DNA from: Desulfobacteraceae bacterium UBA2245
GTDB taxonomy: Bacteria; Desulfobacterota; Desulfobacteria; Desulfobacterales; UBA2245
Length of the DNA stretch: 37,893 nucleotides
Assembly: GCA_002347265.1 (NCBI GenBank)
Contig: DDYB01000031.1
Span: 1 to 37,893, forward strand
Reading direction: 5' to 3'
The position numbers and the translations under genes are program-made. The notes below the pieces were generated by a model. It was not told the DNA's origin, did no database searches, and was given only the letters and a program-made list of their open reading frames with translations. Positions 23,346-32,533 of the stretch are shown here, one piece after another; positions within the stretch are counted from its first letter, which is position 1; every line of letters starts with the position of its first letter.

Positions 23346-24357
23346 CCGGAACCTCGTCGTATTCGTCGTAGATTTCTCCGAAGAGTTCTTCGAGCAGATC
23401 TTCCATCGTCACCAGGCCGGAGACCTCCTGCCGGTCGTTGAGGCAGATGGCCATATGAATCCGTTTCTGTTTGAGAATGTTAAAAAGTTCATCCGCCTTC
23501 TTGGTCTCGGGAATGAAATAGGGCCGCCGGATCAGCTGGGGAAGAATTCTGGCCTGCGGATTGGTCCGTTTGAAATCCACCTTGAGCAGGTCCTTGACAT
23601 ACAGGATGCCGGCAATATGGCGGCGATTTTTGCTGTAAACCGGAATTCTGGCGTGGCGGGTCTCATTGACCAGAGAAAGAATTTCCTGAGCCTTGACGTC
23701 GTCGGACAGGACAACCATCCGGTCAAACGGGGTCATGACGTCGACCACGCGCACGTCGCTGAATTCAAAAACATTGTGAATCAGCTCTTTTTCGCTGGCC
23801 TTGAGCTGCCCCTTGAGGTGGCTGTCATCCACCATGTCCAGAAAATCGTCTTCCATCAGGGCTGTTGAACGATCCGAACGCTTCAGACCGGCGCGTGCAA
23901 TCAGGGCGTTTGAAATCTTTTCGAACGCCCAGCGCACCGGGGCGATGAGCTTTTGAAACACCGTCAGCGGGCCGGCCACCACGGGCGCAATGCGCTCATT
24001 GTGGGCCATGAACAGCGTTTTGGGAATCACCTCGGCAAAAATCAGGGTCAGCGGCGTCATGACGGCGATGGCGATCCATCGGCCCGAACCGCCGTAAAGA
24101 GAGACAAACAGGGAGGCCGACAGCACCGAGGCGGCGATGTTGACCAGGTCGTTTCCGATCAGAATCGTGGTGATCAGGCGGTTGGGCCGGGCGAGCAGAA
24201 ATTCAATGAACCCGGCCGCTGTTTCGGAACGTTTTCGAATGCGTTCGCGTTTGAGCAGCGTCAGGGAAAACAAAGCGGTTTCCGACCCGGAAAAAACCCC
24301 GGAAACCACCAGCAGAATGAGAATCAGGCTTGTTTCGAAAAATAGCGGAACTTCCAA
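23329..24357 (-). CDS. CNNM/CorC family membrane protein lacking the C-terminal domain
   Basis: The 342-aa paralogue of the next gene has DUF21 (about 1-170; GVFSGSETALFSLTLLKRER, EVIPKTLFMAHNERIAP) and a CBS pair (about 200-330; VVDVMTPFDRMVVL, VSGLVTMEDLLEELFGEIYD). It ends shortly after the second CBS domain, so the CorC_HlyC domain of its partner is absent. No frameshift is apparent, and the pair arrangement may let one subunit supply that domain. The start is uncertain. TTG 24357 follows AGAGGAAG at fair spacing and gives the usual N-terminus, whereas TTG 24420 would add 21 poor residues. It is first in the two-gene unit and divergent from the mrfA-like gene. Confidence 0.88.
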   Translation of the reverse strand: MEVPLFFETSLILILLVVSGVFSGSETALFSLTLLKRERIRKRSETAAGFIEFLLARPNRLITTILIGNDLVNIAASVLSASLFVSLYGGSGRWIAIAVMTPLTLIFAEVIPKTLFMAHNERIAPVVAGPLTVFQKLIAPVRWAFEKISNALIARAGLKRSDRSTALMEDDFLDMVDDSHLKGQLKASEKELIHNVFEFSDVRVVDVMTPFDRMVVLSDDVKAQEILSLVNETRHARIPVYSKNRRHIAGILYVKDLLKVDFKRTNPQARILPQLIRRPYFIPETKKADELFNILKQKRIHMAICLNDRQEVSGLVTMEDLLEELFGEIYDEYDEVPGEHTA

Positions 24358-24470
24358 AATGGACGACTTCCTCTTGCCTTTGGAGATGGACCCATGCCAT
24401 ATACCGACAAATAAATGCAATTATATAACAGATCTTCATTTTTTCAAGCAAATAGGAGCCATTTACCCTG

Positions 24471-27338
24471 GTGACGCCGGATACCCCGATCAATGAATAT
24501 ATCCGCTCCCTGCTGTCTTCTGCGCGTTTCGGACCCCAGGTGGCCTTTCATACGGTGCTTCCGGCGGTCGGCGCCCGGTGGGCGGCGCCGGAAAAAAAGT
24601 GGCCGCAGGCCATCGTCCGCCTGCTGGAAGCCCTCGGCATTCAAGGGCTTTATCAGCATCAGGCCGCGGCCGTCGATGCGGTGCGCAACGGCAAAAACGT
24701 CGTGGTCGCCACTCCCACGGCCAGCGGAAAAACCCTGATCTACAACCTCCCCGTTCTGGAAAAAATTCATGAAAACCCGGACAGCCGGGCATTGTATCTC
24801 TTTCCCCTGAAGGCCCTGGCCCAGGATCAGCTTCAGACGTTTAACGCCATGGCTGGCCAATGCCCGTCGATAGCGGCGACGGCGGCCATCTATGACGGGG
24901 ACACCACCGCCTGGCGCCGGTCCAGAATCCGGCATGCGCCGCCCAATGTGCTGATGTCCAATCCGGAGATGCTGCATCTTTCCATACTGGCGCATCATGA
25001 AAAATGGGCTGCTTTTCTTTCCGGAGTTCAGACCGTCGTGGTGGACGAGGTGCACACCTACCGGGGCGTAACCGGTTCTCACATGGCTCAGATCTTCAGG
25101 CGCTTTCATCGGATCTGCGCTCTGTACGGCGCTTCTCCTTGCTATGTTTTCTGTTCGGCCACTGTGGCCAATCCCGGGGAACTGACCCGGCAGCTGACCG
25201 GACTCGATGTGGTTGCCGTTGAAGAAAGCGGGGCGGCCCGGGGAAAGCGGCACGTGGTTTTTATCGACGGTCTGGAAGGACCCGCGCGTACGGCGGTTCT
25301 GCTGCTCAAGGCGGCCCTGGCCCGTGGGCTTCGCACCATTGTGTATACCCAGTCCAGAAAAATGGCCGAACTCATATCGATCTGGGCGCAAAGAGACAGC
25401 GGGGCGCTGGCGGAACGAATCAGCCCCTACCGCTCGGGGTATCTGGCTGAAGAGCGCCGCCGGATTGAACAGAAGCTTTCATCCGGACATCTGCTGGCCG
25501 TGATATCCACCAGCGCTCTGGAACTTGGAATCGACATCGGCGATCTGGACCTCTGCCTTCTGGTCGGGTATCCGGGAACGGTGGTGTCCACCTGGCAGCG
25601 GGGCGGAAGGGTCGGGCGAAGCGGTCAGGACTCGGCTCTGGCGCTGATCGCCGGAGAAGACGCCCTGGACCAGTATTTCCTGCGAAATCCCTGGGATCTG
25701 ATCCGGAGAAGCCCCGAGGCCGCCGTGATCAATCCGGGAAATCCGATTATTCTCAGACAGCATCTGGTCTGCGCGGCCGCGGAACGGCCTCTGAGGCAGG
25801 GCGAGCCGATGATGGCGGATACCGGGGTGATCCGGGAGGTCAGGCATCTGGAGGATTGTGCGCAACTGCTTCGCAGCGCCGATGGGCAGTTCCTTTATTC
25901 GACCCGAAAAAACCCGCAGCGCGACGTGGACCTTCGGGGCACGGGCGCCCGGTTTGAAATCATCTCCCAGAGCGGAGAGCGCATCGGTGAGATCGACGGG
26001 TTCAGGGCATTCAGGGAAACCCATCCCGGAGCGATTTACCTGCACAAGACCGACGCCTTTCGGGTGGACCACCTGGATATCGAGAATCAATGCGCACGGG
26101 TTTCCAGGATCGAAGCGGATTATTACACCCGTGTCACGGCGGTCAAACAGACCGAGATTCTGGAAATTCTGGATGCCCGGAACGCTTGGGGCACACAGGT
26201 TTATCTGGGACGGCTGAGGGTGACCGATCAGGTGACCGGATTTGAGCGATGGAAAATCCGGCCGCAAAAAAAACTCGAGGTCGTTCCCCTGGATCTGCCG
26301 CCGCTGATATTTGAAACCGAAGGGTTGTGGTTTCGGATTCCGCCCCAGGTTCAGGCCCGGGCCGAGGCCTCCTGTCTTCATTTCATGGGCGGAATTCACG
26401 CCGTGGAGCATGCCGCCATCGGGATATTCCCCCTGCTGGTCATGGCCGACCGAAACGATCTGGGCGGCATTTCCACGCCCTGGCATTCACAGGTCCAAAG
26501 CGCGGCAATTTTTATCTACGACGGAATTCCAGGCGGCGCCGGGCTTTCCAGGCAGGCCTGCCGGAAGGCCGAGGCTCTGCTGGGCCTGACCCTGAAATCC
26601 ATTCAGACCTGTTCGTGCGATGCCGGATGCCCTTCCTGCGTGCATTCGCCCAAATGCGGTTCGGGCAACCGGCCCATTGACAAAAAGGCGGCTATCTTCA
26701 TTTTAAAAGCGCTCAAGGAATTCAGCCACCCTGACGGCGCATCGGCGCCGGCCATTTTGACGCGCCCGCCCGTTGTCGAAAAACCTTATGAACCCCTGCC
26801 GCTTCCCGGACGTTACGGAGTGCTCGATATCGAAACCCGGCGATCGGCTCAGGAGGTGGGCGGATGGCATCGCGCGGATCTGATGGGCGTCAGCTGTGCC
26901 GTGCTGTACGACTCGGTTCTGGATGAGTACATCACCTTTTTCGAAGACCGGATTTCCGATCTGATCCGGCATCTGAAAACCCTGGAACTGGTCGTCGGCT
27001 TCAACATCATCCGGTTCGACTATGCGGTGCTTCGCGGATATGAGCCGGCCGACTTCGCAAGTCTGCCGACCCTGGATATGCTTGCCGAGGTCAAAAAACG
27101 CCTGGGCTACCGGCTCTCTCTGGATCAGCTTGCCCGAACGACCCTGGGCGCTGAAAAAAGCGCCGACGGACTGGCCGCGCTTCGCTGGTGGAAGCAGGGG
27201 GAGGTCGACAGGATTGTCGAATACTGCAGGATGGATGTAAAGATCACCCGGGATCTTTTCCTGTTCGGAAAGAAAAACGGATATCTGCTTTTTGCCAACA
27301 AGGCGGGCAACACCGTGCGCATTCCCGCTCGCTGGTGA
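24471..27338 (+). CDS. mrfA: MrfA-type DExH helicase fused to a YprB-like 3'-5' exonuclease domain
   Basis: The protein has 955 aa. Residues about 50-440 are a superfamily 2 helicase: TPTASGKT (I), DEVHTYRG (II), FCSATVANPGE (III), STSALELGIDIGD (V) and QRGGRVGRSGQ (VI). A DUF1998-like region (about 600-750) follows with HAVEHAAIGIFP and the four-cysteine cluster CSCDAGCPSCVHSPKC (about 714-729), the hallmark of MrfA/YprA. Residues about 782-945 form a DEDD exonuclease: LDIET (motif I), VVGFNIIRFDY (II), YCRMDVKIT (III, YxxxD). In Bacillus, MrfA helicase and MrfB (YprB) exonuclease are separate neighbours acting in mitomycin-lesion repair. Here both are in one chain. The start is GTG with AGGAG 12 nt upstream. 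A single-gene unit, divergent from the CorC pair. Confidence 0.9.
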   Translation: MTPDTPINEYIRSLLSSARFGPQVAFHTVLPAVGARWAAPEKKWPQAIVRLLEALGIQGLYQHQAAAVDAVRNGKNVVVATPTASGKTLIYNLPVLEKIHENPDSRALYLFPLKALAQDQLQTFNAMAGQCPSIAATAAIYDGDTTAWRRSRIRHAPPNVLMSNPEMLHLSILAHHEKWAAFLSGVQTVVVDEVHTYRGVTGSHMAQIFRRFHRICALYGASPCYVFCSATVANPGELTRQLTGLDVVAVEESGAARGKRHVVFIDGLEGPARTAVLLLKAALARGLRTIVYTQSRKMAELISIWAQRDSGALAERISPYRSGYLAEERRRIEQKLSSGHLLAVISTSALELGIDIGDLDLCLLVGYPGTVVSTWQRGGRVGRSGQDSALALIAGEDALDQYFLRNPWDLIRRSPEAAVINPGNPIILRQHLVCAAAERPLRQGEPMMADTGVIREVRHLEDCAQLLRSADGQFLYSTRKNPQRDVDLRGTGARFEIISQSGERIGEIDGFRAFRETHPGAIYLHKTDAFRVDHLDIENQCARVSRIEADYYTRVTAVKQTEILEILDARNAWGTQVYLGRLRVTDQVTGFERWKIRPQKKLEVVPLDLPPLIFETEGLWFRIPPQVQARAEASCLHFMGGIHAVEHAAIGIFPLLVMADRNDLGGISTPWHSQVQSAAIFIYDGIPGGAGLSRQACRKAEALLGLTLKSIQTCSCDAGCPSCVHSPKCGSGNRPIDKKAAIFILKALKEFSHPDGASAPAILTRPPVVEKPYEPLPLPGRYGVLDIETRRSAQEVGGWHRADLMGVSCAVLYDSVLDEYITFFEDRISDLIRHLKTLELVVGFNIIRFDYAVLRGYEPADFASLPTLDMLAEVKKRLGYRLSLDQLARTTLGAEKSADGLAALRWWKQGEVDRIVEYCRMDVKITRDLFLFGKKNGYLLFANKAGNTVRIPARW

Positions 27339-27377
27339 ATGCCGGGCAACGCGGCAATCGAAATTTTTACAAAGCCA

Positions 27378-29219
27378 TCACGGTTGATATTTCTGCAGGC
27401 TTTGATCATAGAGCTTTCCAATGCCGTATTCCCCGCGGCGCATGAATTTTTCCCTGGACGGTCCGATGATCTGCATCTCCGGATTCTTCTGCTGCACATC
27501 CAGGGCGATCTTCATCTCCTTGGTGCATCCGGTGCTGTAGGTGGCGTCTTTTCCCACCCATTCGGGCGGCACTTTTTTGCTCATCAACTGGAACGACTTG
27601 AAAATGTCGTCATAGGACTGAAAACGCCAGATGTCGATCAGGCCGCTGCGCTGCACGATCTCCCACATGTACATCAGATCGTCGGCGTCCATGCCGGTTT
27701 CAAAATACTCCGACGGGTTGATGATAAAGGTTTTGGAGCTTTGCTCCTTGAGATGTCCGATGAATGTGTTCATCACCTGCTGGGCGACCTTGAGCTTGCC
27801 CGGAATCGATCCGATGATCCCGCTGTAGAACATCACGATCATGCCTTTTCTCTTGGCTTCGTCCATTCGAGCGATGATCGCCGATGCCCGTTTTTCAAGC
27901 TCCTCATGGGAGAATTTGATCACCGAGGGATGGCGGGGTTTATAGCGGATGTCCACGGAATGATTCGGGCCGGCCGATATGTTGAAAATATCCTGAGTGA
28001 ACTGGAATCGGGTTTCGAAGAAATGCCGCCGCTGATAGACTCCCCTGGAGATGACGCCGTCGACCTCCTTGAAGGTCCTGGCAAAGGCCGTTGAGCACAG
28101 CAGCAGGTTCAGGGTTTCCCGGCTTCCGTCCGACACAACGATGATGTTTTCCTCGCTTCGAAGAATCCGGATCAGCTCGTTTTTGCCCAGGCGACGGTCC
28201 TTGATCCACAGGGCGTTTCCGAGTTCTTTTCTTAATACGGCGTCCTCCTGAGCATCGTAGAAATCGATGGTCGTAAAAATAGGGGCTTCCTTGAAAGCAA
28301 TGACGATCTTATGGCCGCGCTTGGCCAGGTGCCGGATGATTGCGATATCCACCATGAATTCACCGGCCTGATCGGCCAGCCAGAGGATCTTTCTGGGCTG
28401 GGCCTTTCCCTTGATGCCGCCGATGGTTCCAAGTCCCAGAAAATCGAGCAGAGGGGTCCAGCCGTCTCCGGTGATCTGCCGGGAAAAGAATGCCTGGTAA
28501 TCGGTTTCCTTGAAAGAAACGTTGCCGTCGTCTTCCCAGAGCCGTTTTTCCACGCACAGGGTGAGCAGACGCTTGAGTTCGAGCAGTTCCAGAATGTTTT
28601 TGAACTCGGCGAGCGTCTGCGGAAGCGTCGCAAATTCTCCGGAGTCCAGGCTGTTGATTGCGTTCTGGTATGCCCTTGAATTCAGCGCGGCATGAACCCT
28701 CTGGTTTCTGCTGATTTTCGTGAACAGGCAGGGATCTTCAATCTGGGTGCGGTTGATGAAGATTTTCATCAGGCGTTTTTCCAGCCGGGACGGAATCATG
28801 AATTCATCCCGGGTTTCATGCCGGTATTTGATGCTGACCAGGGCCTTGAGGTATTGCTTTTCCCGTTCATCTTCGATCTGCTCGTCGATCAGGCGCAGCA
28901 TGCGCTGGTAGATTTTCTGATAGGCCTCCTGAAGCAGCGCCGAGTTGTTCCGGAAAATGATCGCCTCGAACACCTGGTCCGTGCAGGGATAATACCGGTC
29001 TTCCGGTTCGGTGCGGACCATGAACCGGATTTGTTCAGGGCTGGCTACCTGATCCGGATAGCTGTAGTAGTCCAGATGGTTTTCGATGAAAAATGCCGTC
29101 ACCCAGGCGTCCGTGGCTGGATCGAGATCGGCCTGATAAAGCGGAACGGCTTTTTTTTTCGGGGTCCGCGAGGCGGTCGGACGGCACGGGCGCATCGTAT
29201 CTTCTTTTTTTTTCGTCAC
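27378..29219 (-). CDS. DUF89/ARMT1-like protein with long N-terminal extension
   Basis: The protein has 613 aa, with no signal peptide or TM. The first 260 residues are mainly helical and charged, and I do not recognise them. From about residue 273, ILWLADQAGEFMVDIAII resembles the DNAGE metal/phosphate motif of DUF89 (ARMT1-like damage-control phosphatases and methyltransferases), with Gln for Asn. IVVSDGSRE (about 358) and EVDGVISRG (about 382) fit its later motifs. The C-terminal 150 residues (MIVMFYSGIIGSIPGKLKVA, FIINPSEYFETGMDADDLMY) are distinctive. GTG is the start, with GAGGA 6 nt upstream. It lies convergent with the mrfA-like gene. A phosphatase-like activity on a metabolite is possible but unproven. 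Confidence 0.6.
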   Translation of the reverse strand: MTKKKEDTMRPCRPTASRTPKKKAVPLYQADLDPATDAWVTAFFIENHLDYYSYPDQVASPEQIRFMVRTEPEDRYYPCTDQVFEAIIFRNNSALLQEAYQKIYQRMLRLIDEQIEDEREKQYLKALVSIKYRHETRDEFMIPSRLEKRLMKIFINRTQIEDPCLFTKISRNQRVHAALNSRAYQNAINSLDSGEFATLPQTLAEFKNILELLELKRLLTLCVEKRLWEDDGNVSFKETDYQAFFSRQITGDGWTPLLDFLGLGTIGGIKGKAQPRKILWLADQAGEFMVDIAIIRHLAKRGHKIVIAFKEAPIFTTIDFYDAQEDAVLRKELGNALWIKDRRLGKNELIRILRSEENIIVVSDGSRETLNLLLCSTAFARTFKEVDGVISRGVYQRRHFFETRFQFTQDIFNISAGPNHSVDIRYKPRHPSVIKFSHEELEKRASAIIARMDEAKRKGMIVMFYSGIIGSIPGKLKVAQQVMNTFIGHLKEQSSKTFIINPSEYFETGMDADDLMYMWEIVQRSGLIDIWRFQSYDDIFKSFQLMSKKVPPEWVGKDATYSTGCTKEMKIALDVQQKNPEMQIIGPSREKFMRRGEYGIGKLYDQSLQKYQP

Positions 29220-29347
29220 AGCGGTTCCTCAGTTTTATTTTCTCTGCAAGTTGATGGAAATCCATCCGCCGGTTGAATCAGAATCGTGAAGATCCCGCCG
29301 GTTGATTTTGGAATGACGTTTTCGGAATTTTGATCGGATCAAGGTTC

Positions 29348-30133
29348 TTACTGCCTGGGCGCAAGAATGATCTCAATTCTCCGGTTCTCACTGCGGCCTT
29401 TCTCAGTCTCGTTGGATGCCGCCGGGCGGTAAAAGCCAAAGCCGCAGGCGGAAAGCCGTTTCGGATCAATTCCGCCTTTTTCCTGTAAAAACCGGACAAC
29501 TGCGCTTGCGCGGGCCGTTGAAAGCTCCCAGTTGGTCGGAAAGCGCTCTTTCAAAACGCCTCCGATTTCGACATTATCCGTATGTCCCTCCACGACGATA
29601 TCGTTCGGGTCCGTGCGGATGGATTCCGACAGTTTCAAAAGGGATTGCTGTCCGCGGGCCTTGATGCGGTTGCTTCCCGAATCAAACAGAATTTTGTCCA
29701 CAAAGGTTACCTTGAGCTTTCCTTCGAACGCTTCGAGCAGAATTTCCCGGGATGCGATCTGCTCTTTGAGATCCGCTTCGATTTTTGCGCGGGTGTCATC
29801 CATCTGGCTGATGCCCTCTTCCTGAAGATGGATGGCGGCGCTTTTTTTTTCCTTCTCGAATTTCAGGAATGCGTTCTCATCGGAAAGTGATCCGATGCGC
29901 TGCTCCATATTCTGATTCGCCGAAAGCGTTCTCCGGTGCTCGTTTTTCAGGGCAGCCAGTTCCGCGAGGCAGGCCGCCCGCTGCAGCCGGCTTTCATCCA
30001 GACTCACGGACAGGTCATTGCGAGTCTCGGCAAGAGCGGTCTCCAGGTCCCTGTACTTTTTCGAGGACACGCAGGCCGAAAAAAGAACTGCAGCGCAAAT
30101 TAAAGCCAGAACCGGTACGTACCGAATCTTCAT
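29348..30133 (-). CDS. OmpA-family lipoprotein with coiled coil
   Basis: The 261-aa envelope protein has a lipoprotein signal peptide with lipobox LFSAC (Cys21), a coiled coil (about 25-125; LETALAETRNDLSVSLDESR) and a C-terminal OmpA/MotB peptidoglycan-binding domain (about 140-257). In that domain, VVEGHTDNVEIGG and NWELSTARASAVVRFL carry the conserved Asp and Arg that hold diaminopimelate, and RSENRRIEIIL closes it. It probably anchors the outer membrane to peptidoglycan. ATG 30133 is chosen because GGGAG lies 9 nt before it, while ATG 30142 directly abuts that RBS. It is the last gene of the minus-strand run and divergent from the CDP-alcohol transferase. Confidence 0.93.
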   Translation of the reverse strand: MKIRYVPVLALICAAVLFSACVSSKKYRDLETALAETRNDLSVSLDESRLQRAACLAELAALKNEHRRTLSANQNMEQRIGSLSDENAFLKFEKEKKSAAIHLQEEGISQMDDTRAKIEADLKEQIASREILLEAFEGKLKVTFVDKILFDSGSNRIKARGQQSLLKLSESIRTDPNDIVVEGHTDNVEIGGVLKERFPTNWELSTARASAVVRFLQEKGGIDPKRLSACGFGFYRPAASNETEKGRSENRRIEIILAPRQ

Positions 30134-30361
30134 GTGTCGCATCTCCCTTGTATGGCTGATAATTTATCTTTTCTATCATAAATTTCAATCCGAGGCTACA
30201 TGGAAGCGGCCTTATCACCCTGTTAAAAGGGCGTTCGTTCCTCTTGAACCTGACGCCTCTTTGCGCATTGCCGGGTTCTTCACCTGCCTTGACATGACGG
30301 AGGAGTTTCTTTATGATCGGGGCATTTGTGTATTGACCTTAACGGCCGGCAAGACGAGATT

Positions 30362-31786
30362 ATGGATATACCTAAAAAATTTACAGCCATGCTGGTTTAC
30401 GGGCGACCTCCCCTGGTTTTCGGCGCCATGATCTGCGCCATCGGCGTGATGTGGTTCAGCAACCCGGCGTTTTATCTGGCCGGTGTGATTTTTCTGGTCA
30501 TATCCATGAGCTTTGACCTGATCGACGGCTGGTTTTCCGCCAGGTTCCAGCCCAATCCTCTGCTGGCGCATCTGGCGGACCGGGTTATGGACAAGGTGGT
30601 TTATTCGATTGTTTTCCCCCTGGTCGCCGTCGGAATGATGTGGCGTTTGCTGGTTTTTACGCCGACGCCGACCCGGGGACAGCTGCTTCACGCCTTATTC
30701 GTTCTGATTCTGTGCGTAACGGTTCTGATTCGGGACAACTTCGCCCACTTCATGCGGGGATTCGCACTGCGAAGGGACCTGGATCTGGAATCCAGCGATC
30801 TGACCCGCATTCGAACCGTTGTGGCTGCACCGGTGGGGGTTCTGCTTTACGCGGTTGCTTTTTATGTACCTTCCCAATCCAATTCTTATTTGTATGACTG
30901 GCTTTCCCTCGTAAACATCATCCCTTTGCGGGATCTTTTTTTTATTGAAATTGTCTTTCTGATTATCAATTTCGGATCCATCGCGGGTTATTGCCGCAAA
31001 TACGGCACCCTTTGTCTGGATGAAGTCTGCATGGAGGACGACCGGTTGCGGCGGAAAATACTTGCGGTATTTCCCAATTCCCTGACGGTGATGAATGCGA
31101 TGATGGGCCTGCTGGCCGTATTTTTCGCCTATCAGGGCCGCATTCGGGAGGCTTATCTGTTTCTTGTCGGGGCGGCTATTTTTGACAAGCTCGACGGGGC
31201 GCTGGCCAGAAAACTCGGCCTTGTCGAAACCGGTTTAACGACCGGAATCACCCTGGGAGGGATTCTGGATGACGTTTCCGATGCCGTGAGCTTTTGCATT
31301 GTGCCCGCCTGGATATTTTATCTGGTGTTTGCCGAGGCCGCCGACCCGTTTCTGGCGCATTTTCCGGCAAAAGGCATCGCCGTGCTTTACGCGCTGATGG
31401 GAGTTTGCCGTCTGATCTTTTTTACGCTGGATCGCAGTCCGATTCCCGGTTTTTTCAAGGGAATGCCCACTCCTGCGGCCGCCCTTCTGGTCGTCGCCCC
31501 CCTGATCATGCTGCACCAGGCGAGAAGCAGCGGGGAATGGCTCCATTTCTGGGAATTCTTTTCAGCCGGAAGCATGCTGCTGGCCGCGGTTCTGATGAAT
31601 GTCTATGCGTTGCACTATCTGCATATGGGGCGGTTTGTGGACCGGCGGCCATGGTTCGGCCGCCTGAACCTGCTGCTGCTGGTGATATCCATTTTTACGC
31701 CGTATTTCGGGTATGTCGCCCTGACCTTTATGATTCTTTACACACTGTCTCCCATCTGGACCCGGCGCATGGAACCCAAATCCTGA
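30362..31786 (+). CDS. Tandem CDP-alcohol phosphatidyltransferase (PssA-like) membrane protein
   Basis: The polytopic inner-membrane enzyme has 474 aa and two CDP-alcohol phosphatidyltransferase modules. Module 1 (about 1-200) has FDLIDGWFSARFQPNPLLAH, then LADRVMD. Aligned to the consensus D-G-x2-A-R...G-x3-D-x3-D, the A-R and G positions are altered, so it may be inactive. Module 2 (about 225-470) has FDKLDGALARKLG, then GGILDDVSDAVSF, which keeps the motif with a 7-residue insertion and resembles phosphatidylserine synthase. These enzymes join CDP-diacylglycerol to an alcohol in phospholipid synthesis. The alcohol here is unknown. ATG 30362 is preferred over TTG 30326. The gene is divergent from the OmpA lipoprotein and followed by the repeat at 31789. 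Confidence 0.83.
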   Translation: MDIPKKFTAMLVYGRPPLVFGAMICAIGVMWFSNPAFYLAGVIFLVISMSFDLIDGWFSARFQPNPLLAHLADRVMDKVVYSIVFPLVAVGMMWRLLVFTPTPTRGQLLHALFVLILCVTVLIRDNFAHFMRGFALRRDLDLESSDLTRIRTVVAAPVGVLLYAVAFYVPSQSNSYLYDWLSLVNIIPLRDLFFIEIVFLIINFGSIAGYCRKYGTLCLDEVCMEDDRLRRKILAVFPNSLTVMNAMMGLLAVFFAYQGRIREAYLFLVGAAIFDKLDGALARKLGLVETGLTTGITLGGILDDVSDAVSFCIVPAWIFYLVFAEAADPFLAHFPAKGIAVLYALMGVCRLIFFTLDRSPIPGFFKGMPTPAAALLVVAPLIMLHQARSSGEWLHFWEFFSAGSMLLAAVLMNVYALHYLHMGRFVDRRPWFGRLNLLLLVISIFTPYFGYVALTFMILYTLSPIWTRRMEPKS

Positions 31787-31788
31787 CC

Positions 31789-31853
31789 GGCTGTTGAAAA
31801 ACTGCGTCCAGGGCTGCCGCGTTGCGCGGCTCTCGCCGATGCTCGCATATGCT
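31789..31853 (+). repeat. Partial copy of the inverted-repeat element at a convergent gene junction
   Basis: GGCTGTTGAAAAACTGCG (31789-31806), then GCGCGGCTCTCGCCGATGCT and CGCATATGCT, match the left half of the 79-229 element with scattered changes. The right terminal repeat is absent. It lies 2 bp after the stop of the transferase gene and just beyond the end of the minus-strand ykgJ-like gene. GCCGCG-TTG-CGCGGC (31816-31830) forms a perfect hairpin, but its minus-strand T tract is 14 nt away, so terminator function is uncertain. Confidence 0.75.
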
Positions 31854-31872
31854 CGCGGTTTTACAATTTTGA

Positions 31873-32247
31873 TTAAGCCGCTTTCGGAAAGTGATTCGGA
31901 TCGATCCAGGACTCCGGGCGCAGGGGTGAAAGCCCCCAGGCCAAGCGGGCTTGATCGCATCGCATGTTATGGATTCCGTTTTCCCAGGAAGGCGCGAACT
32001 CCCGGCATGTTGAAGCACGCCTCTCATAAATTGAACAAGAAACGCTCTCTCCTGTGACGCCCTGCAGGGCAGTGCACCGGCAAGAGGACGTGTGGGCGCC
32101 TTTCATGGCCGCCAGAAAGTCATTGACCTGATCGGTCATGACGGCGGGAACGCCGTTATCGGACCCGGCATCGGTTTCGGCCCAGTAAAAGGAGACGCGA
32201 TAGTGAGCGCAGCATGCACCGCAGGTAAGACAGGGATTCACATGCAT
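31873..32247 (-). CDS. YkgJ-family cysteine-cluster protein
   Basis: The 124-aa cytoplasmic protein opens with NPCLTCGACCAHYRVSFYWAE, the family signature, with further Cys residues at SCRCTAL, VSCSIYERRASTC and MRCDQAR. Eight or more cysteines suggest a zinc or iron-sulfur cluster. The family role is not established. ATG 32247 is chosen because it places the CxxCGACC motif at the N-terminus as in family members and has GGAG about 12 nt upstream. ATG 32280 is a possible alternative. The open frame continues further upstream without family similarity. Convergent with the transferase gene. Confidence 0.88.
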   Translation of the reverse strand: MHVNPCLTCGACCAHYRVSFYWAETDAGSDNGVPAVMTDQVNDFLAAMKGAHTSSCRCTALQGVTGESVSCSIYERRASTCREFAPSWENGIHNMRCDQARLAWGLSPLRPESWIDPNHFPKAA

Positions 32248-32533
32248 GGATTTGAATGCTCCGAAATTTTCGTTCATCATCTGGTCACGCCCGGTTTCGA
32301 TCACTTCGAACTCAGAGGCCGCAATTTTTCTCTTTGTTCCGGCTCGGGCAGGGTGCGGACGAGCCGCCGCAGAAAACTCGGAAGAGCAAAAGGCCGGCGC
32401 CCTTCGCGGAGGATTTGTTGCGCTTTTAGCGTATCTGCGATAAATTGTCATCTTAAATTATCAGACGATTTCAAAAAATTCTGATCCGGCTTTTTTGAAC
32501 ATTTCTGCTTTCCGCATTCCAGGAAGGAGGAGT

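Noticed and set aside
27339..27375. TGCCG/CGGCA hairpin after the mrfA-like gene as a terminator
   Set aside because: A five-bp stem with the T run eight nt away is too weak to call.
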